NCBI RefSeq assembly: GCF_002584535.1
Contig: NZ_NUOT01000052.1
Coordinates: 1 to 64,000 of the forward strand
Direction: 5' to 3'
From: Bacillus cereus
GTDB taxonomy: Bacteria > Bacillota > Bacilli > Bacillales > Bacillaceae_G
Length of the DNA: 64,000 bases
The notes under the pieces are model-generated. The model worked only from the letters and a program-made list of their open reading frames with translations. It had not been told where the DNA came from and ran no database searches. The first letter of the stretch is position 1. Every line of letters starts with the position of its first letter. This document shows, one piece after another, positions 8,332 through 16,851 of the stretch. The position numbers were made by a program, and so were the translations under genes.

Positions 8332-9483
8332 ATGCAGCAATTTCATAAAACTGTAAATCGCCGGGGAACTCATAGCGTAAAGTGGGATACATATAAGAAT
8401 GAAGAACTGCTACATGCATGGATTGCAGATATGGATTTTCCTATTCCAAAGCCAATTCAATCTGCAATGAAAAAACGCCTTGAACATCCTATTTTCGGTT
8501 ATACAATGCCACCAGAAGAAATCACAGATACGATTTGTCAGTGGACAAAAAGTCAATACAATTGGGATATAAAAAAAGAATGGATTGTATTTAGTTCAGG
8601 AATCGTCCCTGCTCTCAGCACTAGTGTACAAGCTTTCACAACTGAAAATGATGCCGTACTGGTGCAACCACCGATTTATCCTCCATTCTTTGATATGGTC
8701 ACAAAAAATAACCGTCTTGTATGCGAAAATCCATTACTCTTGCAGGACGGCGTATACACAATGGATTTTGAACATTTGGAATCACAATTCAAACAGGGTG
8801 TGAAACTTATGCTCCTTTGTAGTCCACACAACCCTGTCGGTCGCGTTTGGACAAAGGAAGAACTTACAAAACTTGGAGCATTATGTGAACAATATAATGT
8901 AATCGTTGTCACGGATGAAATCCATGCAGACATTATTTTCTCAAATCATACCCATACACCATTTGCTTCCTTATCTGAATCATTAGCGGCACGCACAATC
9001 ACTTGCATGGCACCAAGCAAAACGTTCAACATTGCAGGACTGCAGGCATCTATTATTATTATTCCTAATAAAAAACTTCGCGATGCCTTTACATCTGTAC
9101 AACACCGTCAAGGTTTTCATGGGTTAAATACATTGGCTTATGTAGCAATGCAAAGTGCCTATACAGAATGTAACGAATGGTTAGCAGACATCCGTTTATA
9201 TATAGAAGAAAATGCCCGGTTCGCTCGTGAATTTATCAAGCAGCATATTCCTATACTTTCTGTCATTCAATCAGAAGGTACTTTTTTACTATGGGTTGAC
9301 TGTTCTCGCCTTGATTTGTCTGAAAAAGAAAGAACAAAACAACTTGAAGAAAAAGGGAAGATCATCGTTGAACCAGGTGAAAAATACGGAACCGGCGGAG
9401 AGCAATATATTCGTATTAACATCGGTTGTCCAAGAAGACAACTTGAAGAGATACTGCACAGACTCCAGTATACATTTTCATAG
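8332..9483 (+). CDS. patB: Cystathionine beta-lyase, MalY/PatB family
   Basis: 383 residues, a fold-type I PLP enzyme of the MalY/PatB group that cleaves cystathionine and related C-S bonds to give pyruvate, ammonia and a thiol. Landmarks: WIADMDFPIPKPI near the N-terminus, SPHNPVGRVW (~164), DEIHADI (~199) and the PLP lysine in APSKTFNIAG (~227). The ATG follows GGGAGG. Single gene with a terminator. Confidence 0.92.
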   Translation: MQQFHKTVNRRGTHSVKWDTYKNEELLHAWIADMDFPIPKPIQSAMKKRLEHPIFGYTMPPEEITDTICQWTKSQYNWDIKKEWIVFSSGIVPALSTSVQAFTTENDAVLVQPPIYPPFFDMVTKNNRLVCENPLLLQDGVYTMDFEHLESQFKQGVKLMLLCSPHNPVGRVWTKEELTKLGALCEQYNVIVVTDEIHADIIFSNHTHTPFASLSESLAARTITCMAPSKTFNIAGLQASIIIIPNKKLRDAFTSVQHRQGFHGLNTLAYVAMQSAYTECNEWLADIRLYIEENARFAREFIKQHIPILSVIQSEGTFLLWVDCSRLDLSEKERTKQLEEKGKIIVEPGEKYGTGGEQYIRINIGCPRRQLEEILHRLQYTFS

Positions 9484-9493
9484 TTAACTGAAA

Positions 9494-9529
9494 GAAGCTA
9501 TCCTTTCAAAAGGTAGCTTCTACTTTTTC
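9494..9529 (+). terminator. Terminator of patB
   Basis: GAAGCTA/TAGCTTC stem extended by CCTTT/AAAGG, then TACTTTTTC. It reaches into the end of the convergent sodC-like gene. Confidence 0.75.
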
Positions 9530-10062
9530 TTAGCGGCTGATGCTTTTTCTACAATAACCCCACAAGCAATTCGGTTCCCTGAATTTCCAGCAGGTTGCGT
9601 CATACCATCATCAGCGTTTTCAGTAATAATAATCGTTGCCCCATCTTTTCGATGAAGTGTCGTTTTCCCTTCTTCAAGCGATATATTAGGTGCTTCAATA
9701 TCCGCCTTAATCGCACCTTTATCATCAGCAATTACATTCGGCAAATCGCCATTCTCTGCTCCCTTTGGATTCATAAGTCCATGTTTCTTTTTCTTATCTA
9801 GATTAAAATGATCACCCGCTGATATAAAAAGAGGTGCTTTACATTCCCCAATGTCATGAATATGTAATCCATGTGCTCCTGGCGTAAATCCCTCTGCCTT
9901 AATGGATATTTTCACGCCATTTGTTTTTTGAACCACCTTTGCGGTTCCAACTTTATCACCAGAAGCATTATATAACTTTACATCTATTTCTTTCGGTTTC
10001 CCTTTATCACAACCTGCCATAAGAAACAGCAAACAAAACCCAAATAAAAGCTGCTTTTTCAT
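9520..10062 (-). CDS. Cu,Zn superoxide dismutase-like lipoprotein lacking two metal ligands
   Basis: 180 residues. An N-terminal signal with lipobox LMAGC (Cys18) marks a membrane lipoprotein. Residues ~25-172 are a Cu,Zn-SOD beta-barrel: GLHIHDIGEC (65-74), SAGDHFN (81-87), KHG (93-95), GDLPN (105-109) and NRIACGVI (163-170), with Cys74-Cys167 as likely disulfide. By alignment to the classic enzyme, Cu ligands His67, His69 and bridging His85 remain, but the last Cu His is Thr147 and the second Zn His is Glu103. It may be inactive as a dismutase, as described for the Bacillus YojM paralogue. Start 10062 has GGAGGG upstream. Confidence 0.85.
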   Translation of the reverse strand: MKKQLLFGFCLLFLMAGCDKGKPKEIDVKLYNASGDKVGTAKVVQKTNGVKISIKAEGFTPGAHGLHIHDIGECKAPLFISAGDHFNLDKKKKHGLMNPKGAENGDLPNVIADDKGAIKADIEAPNISLEEGKTTLHRKDGATIIITENADDGMTQPAGNSGNRIACGVIVEKASAAKKK

Positions 10063-10131
10063 CACAATTCCCTCCAAAATACATTCTGCCCTTAGATTGT
10101 CCGAGCATAGAGGGAAACATACAAAAGCGAA

Positions 10132-10308
10132 TTAGTGTTTCTTTTCCGCTAACAACTTTTGTTCTACTTTCTGCAAACGTTCTGCCTCTCTCTTCGATAC
10201 ACGAATAAACATACGCCAAGTTGCAATTGCACCGACTATAAATAAAACACAAACAATCCCTGGAATAATATATTCTGTTTTATCTTCTGGAAAATATAAA
10301 GGCATCAT
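10132..10308 (-). CDS. Small single-helix membrane protein
   Basis: About 58 residues, one hydrophobic helix (about 14-36) followed by a charged amphipathic tail rich in K, E, R and Q that may form a coiled coil. I do not recognise a family. The ATG at 10308 has AAAGGAG ten bases upstream; the in-frame GTG at 10317 is too close to it. It lies 69 bp upstream of the sodC-like gene on the same strand with no terminator between them, so they are probably cotranscribed. Confidence 0.6.
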   Translation of the reverse strand: MMPLYFPEDKTEYIIPGIVCVLFIVGAIATWRMFIRVSKREAERLQKVEQKLLAEKKH

Positions 10309-10572
10309 AAAGATCACACTCCTTTGTTTTTTCTACACTCTTACTCTATTCAGTAAATCCCTGAGCAAAAATACATCTATATCTGTGAATTCATCGAAGC
10401 AAACGATGTACACTTTCATCCTTTTGATTCATCAGAATTTTCTGTTACATCTTTTCAAATTATAACATCTCTCTAATCACACGCGCACCTAACTTCTCAA
10501 AATCATTCTCTGGCAGATGATTTCTTTGACTCCATCCCACTCTTTCCTTACTATAAAATTGAGGTGAAAAAT

Positions 10573-10956
10573 ATGAGCGAAACATTCCAAATTGGTGATA
10601 TCGTTACTGGCATCTATAAAACAGGAAAATATATCGGTGAAATTACAAACAGCCGTCCTGGAAGCTACGTTGTGAGAGTATTAGCTGTTTTAAAACATCC
10701 TACGCAAGGTGATTTACATAATGTAAAGCAAGCTGATGTACCATTTTTCCATGAAAGACGTGCTTTAGCTTTTCGCGAACAAACAAATATTCCGCAACCA
10801 ATGGTAAAAAAATATGAAGGGAATATCCCGGATTATAAAGAATCTCTGAAAATAGCATTAGACTCACAAGTGAATGCATTTCAAGAAGACGACTCTCCTT
10901 TTGCAAAGCGTAGTTTGCAGGTACTAAAGCAATTAAAACAAGATTACAAGCTATAA
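10573..10956 (+). CDS. kapB: Kinase-associated protein KapB
   Basis: 127 residues matching KapB, which in Bacillus subtilis is needed for the sporulation kinase KinB to feed the Spo0A phosphorelay. The N-terminal half (GDIVTGIYKTGKYIGEI) forms a small beta-rich domain and the rest is helical and charged. The ATG at 10573 follows GAGGTG; the in-frame GTG at 10564 is part of that site. No lipobox is visible. Unlike the B. subtilis kinB-kapB operon, no kinB is adjacent here; kapD lies convergent. Confidence 0.88.
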   Translation: MSETFQIGDIVTGIYKTGKYIGEITNSRPGSYVVRVLAVLKHPTQGDLHNVKQADVPFFHERRALAFREQTNIPQPMVKKYEGNIPDYKESLKIALDSQVNAFQEDDSPFAKRSLQVLKQLKQDYKL

Positions 10957-10998
10957 AAAACAAAGCGACCAAATTACACAGTTTGTAATTTGGTCGCT
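10955..10998 (-). terminator. Terminator of kapD (convergent with kapB)
   Basis: A perfect 15-bp stem, AGCGACCAAATTACA with its complement, and a 4-base loop. The T-rich side is on the minus strand, so it mainly serves kapD; kapB may also use it. Confidence 0.85.
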
Positions 10999-11620
10999 AT
11001 TGTGTACTCACTTTCTTTAACACCTTTGAAAAATCAATAAGCTCACCTAAAGTCGGCGGAGATGGTTTTACTAAATATTCTTTGTCCTTTTCAACCAGCT
11101 TAAAAATATTATAGGTCGTCATCGCATCATCAAGTGCACAGTGATGCTTCCCTGTTCCTACTTTCCCATACGCTTCAATCGCTTTCCATAGTCCAGTTTG
11201 ATTCCGCTCTCCAAAGAAACGTTTATACTCGAGCGATAAGTCTCTGCACTGCCCTGAAAAAGGAAACTCAACACCTACAGCCTCACAATTATGCTTCAGT
11301 ACTTTCATATCCATATTGCCCCACGTTACAATTGTTGTTTGACAGCGTTTTTCATATTGCACAAGCTTCTCGACAAGTTCCAAAAAGGAAATCCCTCTGT
11401 CTACTGCTTCTTGATTAATTCCTAAAAATTTTTTACACCGATCTGTTAAACTTGGAAAAGCTTCTGGTCTTACATAAGATGAATACGTATTTTCCACTAT
11501 ACAATCAACAACCGATACGAGTCCTACCTCAATAATCTCTGGAAAAAAACCCTTTGGTTTTTTCCTATTTTGTGGCATTGTGAACTCAAAATCTAAAAAC
11601 AAAAATTGTTGTTCACCCAT
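10997..11620 (-). CDS. kapD: DEDDh-family 3'-5' exonuclease KapD
   Basis: 207 residues of the DnaQ/DEDDh exonuclease fold. Exo I is DFEFT (residues 10-14), Exo II is around WGNMDMKVL (~100), and Exo III is the HCALDDA block (~160) with the His and Asp. In Bacillus subtilis KapD inhibits the KinA route into the sporulation phosphorelay, through an unclear mechanism; exonuclease activity is inferred from the motifs. ATG follows AAGGAAGG. Convergent to kapB, so the two phosphorelay modulators face each other. Confidence 0.9.
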   Translation of the reverse strand: MGEQQFLFLDFEFTMPQNRKKPKGFFPEIIEVGLVSVVDCIVENTYSSYVRPEAFPSLTDRCKKFLGINQEAVDRGISFLELVEKLVQYEKRCQTTIVTWGNMDMKVLKHNCEAVGVEFPFSGQCRDLSLEYKRFFGERNQTGLWKAIEAYGKVGTGKHHCALDDAMTTYNIFKLVEKDKEYLVKPSPPTLGELIDFSKVLKKVSTQ

Positions 11621-11682
11621 ACAATCCCTTCCTTATCATTCTATCTACTTTATCCTCCTACACGAACAGGCTCGAATGCTAT

Positions 11683-11720
11683 TACATAAGATACATTCAG
11701 ATTTGGATGTATCTTATGTA
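11683..11720. repeat. Perfect 14-bp inverted repeat between kapD and transporter
   Basis: TACATAAGATACAT (11683-11696) is repeated exactly inverted at 11707-11720 with a 10-base loop. There is no T-tract on either side, and it lies in the divergent promoter region of kapD and the ArsB/NhaD-type transporter, so an operator or RNA stem is as likely as a terminator. Confidence 0.8.
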
Positions 11721-11899
11721 TATGTCAAATAACCGCAAATATTTTCAAAAACAAGAAAAATTAACCGAAACAGAAAATAGGACAAAGCAAACCCTTCCAT
11801 TTACATCCGACATTTTTCTACTTTATAATGGCTTTAAGTGTGTTTGTTCCATACATTTATGACACACTAAGAAAAGTTACCCGAAAGGAGATGGAATTT

Positions 11900-13225
11900 T
11901 TGCACGAAACAACGCAAGAAATTGCAAACTGGCAATATTACTTTGCAATCGCAGTCTTTCTAATTACATATGCCATTATTATTTCAGAAAAACTTAACCG
12001 TGCTGTTATCGCACTTCTCGGTGCTGCACTTATGGTGATCTTTGGAGTCGTTGACCTGCACACTGCTTTTACAAAACATATTGAGTGGGGAACTATCACA
12101 CTACTGATCGGCATGATGATTTTAGTAAACATTACGAGTAAATCAGGTGTATTCCAATATGTCGCAATTAAAGCCGCTAAACAAGCACAAGGAAATCCAA
12201 TTAAAATCTTAATTTCTCTTTCTTTGCTTACCGCGCTTGGCTCCGCATTTCTAGATAACGTAACAACTGTACTTCTTGTTGTTCCAGTTACTTTATCTAT
12301 TACGCGTATTTTACAAGTAAATCCTGTCCCATATTTACTTTCCGAAATTATTTTTTCAAATATTGGAGGGACCGCGACATTAATTGGTGATCCACCAAAC
12401 ATTATGATTGGTTCTGCCAATAAACATCTAGATTTTAATGCTTTCTTATTTAACTTAGCTCCAATCGTAATTATCATTATTGCTGTTACCGCTACAATGA
12501 TTTACTTTATGTATCGCAAGCAGCTAATTGCTGATCCTGTACAAATAAAAAAATTAATGAGTTTAGATGAAAAGAAATACATTAAAGATGCTGTGTTAAT
12601 GAAAAAATCTTTGACAGTACTTGGTCTTACAATTCTAGGGTTCATGACTCATTCTATTTTCCACATTGATGCAGCAGTAATTGCATTAACGGGTGCTACT
12701 GTACTTATGCTAATCGGTGTAAAAGAGCATGAAATTGAAGACATATTCGCTCACGTAGAGTGGGTTACAATTTTCTTCTTTGCTGGTCTATTCGTACTCG
12801 TTGGTGGACTTATTGATATTGGACTCATCAAAACATTAGCACAAAAAGTAATTGGTTTAACAGGTGGCGATATCTCCTACGCATCTATCCTTATTTTATG
12901 GGTATCCGGTATTGCATCCGCAACAATTGATAACATTCCGTTCGTTGCAACAATGATTCCACTCATTAACGATATGGCAGTCGGTCTTGGCCTATCACCT
13001 TCCGATGTGCAAATCGATGTACTATGGTGGTCATTGGCACTCGGAGCTTGTCTAGGCGGAAACGGTACATTAATCGGTGCTTCTGCTAACGTAATCGTAG
13101 CAGGAATCGCAAGCCGTGAAGGACACCGATTTAGCTACATGGAGTTCCTAAAATTCGGTTTTCCAATTATGATCGTGTCACTTATCATTTCTCACATCTA
13201 CATTTATCTGCGTTACTTAATGTAG
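11900..13225 (+). CDS. ArsB/NhaD family (ion transporter superfamily) permease
   Basis: 441 residues with about eleven to twelve membrane helices, in two inverted halves each carrying a re-entrant hairpin motif: FLDNVTTVLLVVPV and GGTATLIGDPPNIMIG in the first half, and SATIDNIPFVATMIPL and GGNGTLIGASANVIVAG in the second. These are landmarks of the ArsB/NhaD/SLC13 group; the substrate (arsenite, Na+/H+, or an organic anion) cannot be read from sequence and no ars genes are nearby. TTG 11900 lies nine bases after AAAGGAG; the in-frame ATG at 11891 abuts it. Confidence 0.85.
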   Translation: MHETTQEIANWQYYFAIAVFLITYAIIISEKLNRAVIALLGAALMVIFGVVDLHTAFTKHIEWGTITLLIGMMILVNITSKSGVFQYVAIKAAKQAQGNPIKILISLSLLTALGSAFLDNVTTVLLVVPVTLSITRILQVNPVPYLLSEIIFSNIGGTATLIGDPPNIMIGSANKHLDFNAFLFNLAPIVIIIIAVTATMIYFMYRKQLIADPVQIKKLMSLDEKKYIKDAVLMKKSLTVLGLTILGFMTHSIFHIDAAVIALTGATVLMLIGVKEHEIEDIFAHVEWVTIFFFAGLFVLVGGLIDIGLIKTLAQKVIGLTGGDISYASILILWVSGIASATIDNIPFVATMIPLINDMAVGLGLSPSDVQIDVLWWSLALGACLGGNGTLIGASANVIVAGIASREGHRFSYMEFLKFGFPIMIVSLIISHIYIYLRYLM

Positions 13226-13230
13226 TCATA

Positions 13231-13374
13231 AAAAGCGACAGTGGCTCGTTCAGAATGTGAGGGGGATGGAGCTTCTGACATAGAGGCGCTCTTTGCCTCG
13301 GTGGAAGAAACGAAGCCACCGAACATTCTTGCCACTGGAGCTGGCTTCATTAAAAAGCGACAGTAGCTCGTTTA
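13231..13374. repeat. Two direct copies of a 22-bp motif enclosing a structured spacer
   Basis: AAAAGCGACAGTGGCTCGTT (13231-13250) and AAAAGCGACAGTAGCTCGTT (13353-13372) differ at one position over 20 bases. The 100-base spacer is unusually G+C rich and contains complementary segments such as GTGGCTTCG-like and CGAAGCCAC blocks. Related single copies occur at 15180-15201 and 59049-59070. It follows the transporter stop codon directly. Confidence 0.75.
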
Positions 13375-13380
13375 AAGATA

Positions 13381-13416
13381 AAAGGCTATCGCACGCAGCG
13401 ATAGCCTTTCATTTTT
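13381..13416 (+). terminator. Terminator after the repeat pair
   Basis: A 12-bp perfect stem AAAGGCTATCGC with its complement, 5-base loop, then CATTTTTATAA. It probably ends the transporter transcript beyond the repeat element. Confidence 0.8.
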
Positions 13417-13488
13417 ATAATATACCAATTCTTTCTTCCCATATATCGATCTTCCAACAATACTCAACACGATTATCCCCAGTAAACC

Positions 13489-13950
13489 CTAATATTTCGT
13501 CGGCTCATTTCGAATCAAAAACAAGTGAATCGGAAGAAAAATAGAACATGTTATTACATGAATAATTGTAAATAAAACTGCGTTCGTTCCATATCGCTCT
13601 AAAATGGCATATATCAAATAAATCGACAGAACAAGCGATACCCCTGTTGCTAGCACATTTAAAATCGGAACAAAGTTCAAAATAAAACACAAAACATATA
13701 TTCCGAATATTTTCCATCCTGCCTCTTCTTTCAAAAAGCTAGGTAATTTCTCCTTTGCCAAGTCTCCCCAAACTTTACTATTTAAAAATGGAATAAAAGC
13801 AAGAACCCCATCCTCAGCGCCATCATTTCTTGCCATTGTATAAAGTGAAAATGCCGTTAATACATATGCAATGATACCCCAAATTACAATAATCAAAATG
13901 AAAGTAAAACTAAGAGCAAAAAAACCTGCTAATATACTTTGATCCTCCAC
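13489..13950 (-). CDS. Four-helix membrane protein of unknown function
   Basis: 153 residues with four predicted membrane helices (about 8-35, 78-98, 100-118, 124-145) and a cytoplasmic or external loop containing ARNDGAEDGVLAFIPF. I do not recognise a defined family; the motif ending in FIPFLNSKVWGDLAKE is reminiscent of small DUF-type Bacillus membrane proteins. GTG start at 13950 preceded by GGGAG. Single gene on the minus strand; the transporter is convergent. Confidence 0.72.
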   Translation of the reverse strand: MEDQSILAGFFALSFTFILIIVIWGIIAYVLTAFSLYTMARNDGAEDGVLAFIPFLNSKVWGDLAKEKLPSFLKEEAGWKIFGIYVLCFILNFVPILNVLATGVSLVLSIYLIYAILERYGTNAVLFTIIHVITCSIFLPIHLFLIRNEPTKY

Positions 13951-14048
13951 TGCTCTCCCTCCTTTCCATTCTTACCATATTTCTTATATCACTTTCGTAT
14001 CACTTCTTTATATAATATGAAAGAGAAACCTGAAAGGAGAACAGTTTT

Positions 14049-14741
14049 ATGCGCCCATTTGTAGAAGCATTACAGCAACAATTTATTGCACATCAAAATC
14101 CGGAAAAAGCAGAACCAATGGCTCGTTATATGAAAAACCACTTCTCGTTTTTCGGTATTCAAACACCGGAAAGAAGAAAGCTATTACGTGAAGTTATACA
14201 AGTACATAAGCTCCCAAACAACGAGGAATTTCAACTCGTCATCCGTGAACTTTGGACTTTGCCCGAACGCGAATTTCAAGCTGCCGCACTCGATCTATTA
14301 CAAAAATACAAAAGGCATCTCGATGAAACTCATATTCCATTCTTAGAGGAGCTTATTACAACGAAGTCATGGTGGGATTCCGTTGATGGCATTGTCCCAA
14401 CATTCCTAGGAAGCATTTTCTTGAAACATCCAGAAGTCATTCCTACCTATATTCCAAGATGGATTGCTTCAGAAAATATATGGTTACAACGCTCTGCAAT
14501 CTTATTTCAGCTGAAATATAAAGAGCAAATGGATGAAAAACTTCTCTTCTCAATCATTGGACAACTCAAATCTTCAAAAGAATTTTTTATCCAAAAGGCA
14601 ATTGGCTGGGTACTTCGTGAATATGCGAAAACAAGCCCAAATGCTGTATGGGAATACGTTCAAAACAATGAACTTGCTCCTTTAAGCAAACGTGAAGCAA
14701 TTAAACATATTCGCTCTACTATGAGCATCGTTTCCGAATAA
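14049..14741 (+). CDS. alkD: DNA-7-methylguanine glycosylase AlkD
   Basis: 230 residues of HEAT-like helical repeats, the fold of AlkD, which excises positively charged alkylated bases such as 3-methyladenine and 7-methylguanine. Key residues known from B. cereus AlkD are present: the tryptophan pair and Asp in KSWWDSVD (~105-115) and the Trp of AIGWVLRE (~187). The last ten residues (RSTMSIVSE) look different from the usual C-terminal tail but lie outside the catalytic groove. ATG follows AAAGGAG. Confidence 0.93.
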   Translation: MRPFVEALQQQFIAHQNPEKAEPMARYMKNHFSFFGIQTPERRKLLREVIQVHKLPNNEEFQLVIRELWTLPEREFQAAALDLLQKYKRHLDETHIPFLEELITTKSWWDSVDGIVPTFLGSIFLKHPEVIPTYIPRWIASENIWLQRSAILFQLKYKEQMDEKLLFSIIGQLKSSKEFFIQKAIGWVLREYAKTSPNAVWEYVQNNELAPLSKREAIKHIRSTMSIVSE

Positions 14742-14791
14742 AGAATAATAAAACAGGCGAAACTCTATCATATATATCGATTTAAGTCCCT

Positions 14792-14880
14792 GCCATGAAA
14801 ACAAAAGAAGTGATGCTCTCATTTCCTCCCTTTGTTTTCACTTGGCATGAGGCGAAAAAAGCACTTTCCGCCTCTATCCA
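14792..14880. repeat. Hairpin element, copy 1
   Basis: TGAAAACAAA (14795-14804) pairs perfectly with TTTGTTTTCA (14831-14840), and GAGGCG (14849-14854) pairs with CGCCTC (14869-14874), followed by TATCCATCG. A related sequence with the same spacing, loop core CTCATTTCC and second hairpin is at 53822-53896; the stems differ by a compensatory change. It lies between alkD and the glyS leader; strand and role are unknown. Confidence 0.6.
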
Positions 14881-14939
14881 TCGACGGATACTCTCGTCCA
14901 TCTAAAAAGAAAGGCTTCTTCCTCTATTGTGATTTAAAA

Positions 14940-15174
14940 AGGAACATGATAGAATATGGTCATTATTATTAAATATAGTAGCGATGACGGACTTATAAGT
15001 ACTTGCACAAAAAGCGATTCAGGGATAGTGAAAGCCTGAAAAAGCGAGGAAACGGCAGTCTTGAGCAATACGTGATAAAGTGGTTGTGCGTTTATACGCA
15101 CATCAACTAGGGTGGAACCGCGGGTATATACAAGCTCGTCCCTAGGCAAAAATGCCTAGAGACGAGCTTTTTTG
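14940..15174 (+). promoter_or_regulatory. Glycine T-box riboswitch controlling glyS
   Basis: The T-box sequence AGGGTGGAACCGCGGG is at 15109-15124. Upstream is a typical Stem I, with the AGCGA..GGGATAGTGAAAG block at 15013-15035 and a specifier loop GAAACGGCA that places the codon GGC (glycine) at 15054-15056. The antiterminator competes with the terminator at 15132-15174. The A in TGGAACC would pair with U73 of tRNA-Gly. Uncharged tRNA-Gly would allow read-through into glyS. Confidence 0.9.
15132..15174 (+). terminator. T-box regulated terminator
   Basis: AAGCTCGTC/GACGAGCTT and CTAGGCA/TGCCTAG arms stacked with a single mismatch, then six T residues, 97 bp before the glyS start codon. Confidence 0.9.
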
Positions 15175-15179
15175 TATTT

Positions 15180-15201
15180 AAAAGCGCAAGCGGCTTGCTC
15201 A
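15180..15201. repeat. Single copy of the AAAAGCG..GCTTGCTCA motif
   Basis: AAAAGCGCAAGCGGCTTGCT (15180-15199) matches the motif copies at 13231, 13353 and 59049 outside a variable three-base segment. It sits immediately after the T-box terminator and before glyS. Confidence 0.55.
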
Positions 15202-15270
15202 CGAAATTGCTATCCAACAAGTACACCCTGTCATCGCCAATACGTTAACTTTTAAAAGGAGGATTTTATT

Positions 15271-16647
15271 ATGTATTCAATGGAACAAGTTGTAAACTTA
15301 GCGAAACATCGCGGTTTTGTTTTCCCTGGTTCTGAAATTTATGGTGGCCTTGCAAATACTTGGGATTACGGTCCACTTGGTATCGAATTAAAAAATAATG
15401 TGAAAAAAGCTTGGTGGAAAAAGTTCATTCAAGAATCTCCATACAACGTTGGCTTAGATGCAGCAATTTTAATGAACCCAAAAACTTGGATAGCTTCTGG
15501 TCATGTTGGTAACTTTAACGATCCAATGATCGACTGTAAAAAATGTAAAGCGCGTCACCGTGCTGATAAATTAATTGAAGATGCTCTAGATGCAAAAGGT
15601 ATCGAAATGATCGTTGATGGTCTTACTTTCGATCAAATGACTGACTTAATGAAAGAACATGAAGTAAAATGCCCAGATTGCGGCAATCAAGACTTCACAG
15701 AAATCCGTCAGTTTAACTTAATGTTTAAAACATTCCAAGGCGTTACTGAATCTAGTACAAACGAAATCTTCCTTCGTCCTGAAACAGCACAAGGTATTTT
15801 CGTAAACTTCAAAAACGTACAACGCTCTATGCGTAAAAAACTTCCATTTGGTATTGGTCAAATCGGTAAAAGTTTCCGTAACGAAATCACGCCTGGTAAC
15901 TTCACATTCCGTACGCGTGAATTCGAACAAATGGAACTTGAATTCTTCTGTAAACCAGGTGAAGAACTAGAATGGTTCACATTCTGGCGTAACACTTGTA
16001 AAAACTGGTTACTATCACTTGGTATGAACGAAGAAAGCATGCGTCTTCGTGACCACGGTGAAGAAGAATTATCTCACTACAGTAATGCAACAACTGATAT
16101 TGAATTCAAATTCCCATTCGGTTGGGGCGAACTTTGGGGCGTTGCATCTCGTACAGACTTCGACTTAAAGCGTCACATGGAACACTCTAACGAAGACTTT
16201 AACTATATCGATCCACAAACGAATGAACGTTACGTACCATACTGCATCGAGCCATCTCTTGGCGCAGACCGCGTAACATTAGCATTCTTATGTGATGCAT
16301 ACGAAGAAGAGCAACTAGAAAACGACTCTCGTACAGTTCTTCGTTTCCACCCTGCTTTAGCACCATACAAAGCAGCGATCTTACCGCTATCTAAAAAGCT
16401 ATCTGAAGGCGCTGGAGAAGTGTTCGCAGAACTAGCAAAAGACTTCGTGGTAGACTTTGATGAAACTGGTTCTATCGGTAAACGTTACCGTCGCCAAGAC
16501 GAAATCGGTACACCATTCTGTATCACATATGACTTCGACTCTGTTGAAGACAAAGCTGTTACAGTACGTGACCGTGACACAATGGAGCAAGTTCGTATGC
16601 CAATTAGCGAATTGAAAAGCTTCTTAGAGAAGAAAATTCAGTTTTAA
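15271..16647 (+). CDS. glyS: Glycine--tRNA ligase, homodimeric type
   Basis: 458 residues of the alpha2 (eukaryote/archaea-like) class II glycyl-tRNA synthetase. Motif 2 is around [20 protein letters not shown] (~202-221), motif 3 is [14 protein letters not shown] (~328), and an insertion with zinc-type CKKC (90-93) and CPDC (134-137) pairs is present. The C-terminal anticodon-binding domain starts near 360. ATG follows AAGGAGG. Expression is set by the T-box leader. Confidence 0.97.
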   Translation: MYSMEQVVNLAKHRGFVFPGSEIYGGLANTWDYGPLGIELKNNVKKAWWKKFIQESPYNVGLDAAILMNPKTWIASGHVGNFNDPMIDCKKCKARHRADKLIEDALDAKGIEMIVDGLTFDQMTDLMKEHEVKCPDCGNQDFTEIRQFNLMFKTFQGVTESSTNEIFLRPETAQGIFVNFKNVQRSMRKKLPFGIGQIGKSFRNEITPGNFTFRTREFEQMELEFFCKPGEELEWFTFWRNTCKNWLLSLGMNEESMRLRDHGEEELSHYSNATTDIEFKFPFGWGELWGVASRTDFDLKRHMEHSNEDFNYIDPQTNERYVPYCIEPSLGADRVTLAFLCDAYEEEQLENDSRTVLRFHPALAPYKAAILPLSKKLSEGAGEVFAELAKDFVVDFDETGSIGKRYRRQDEIGTPFCITYDFDSVEDKAVTVRDRDTMEQVRMPISELKSFLEKKIQF

Positions 16648-16660
16648 TACTGACACTGTT

Positions 16661-16708
16661 AAATAAGAAACTGGATTGGATTTTTCCTATTCAGTTTCTT
16701 ATTTTTTA
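16661..16708 (+). terminator. Terminator of glyS
   Basis: A 13-bp stem AAATAAGAAACTG with its exact complement, 18-base loop, ending in T6, 14 bp after the stop. Confidence 0.85.
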
Positions 16709-16851
16709 AAGTGTTTACTATGCCATATAGCAATAAAATAACACTTCTATCAATGGTAGGAGTGTTGCTGTATGTTAATACAGGATAAATAAAGGGGCTT
16801 TTACAGAAGGTCTTTCCTACAACTTAGACGCATAGAAAAAGGGGTCTTTTT

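Noticed and set aside
13231-13374. CRISPR-like array
   Set aside because: There are only two direct copies with one 100-base spacer and dispersed relatives elsewhere; no array or cas genes.
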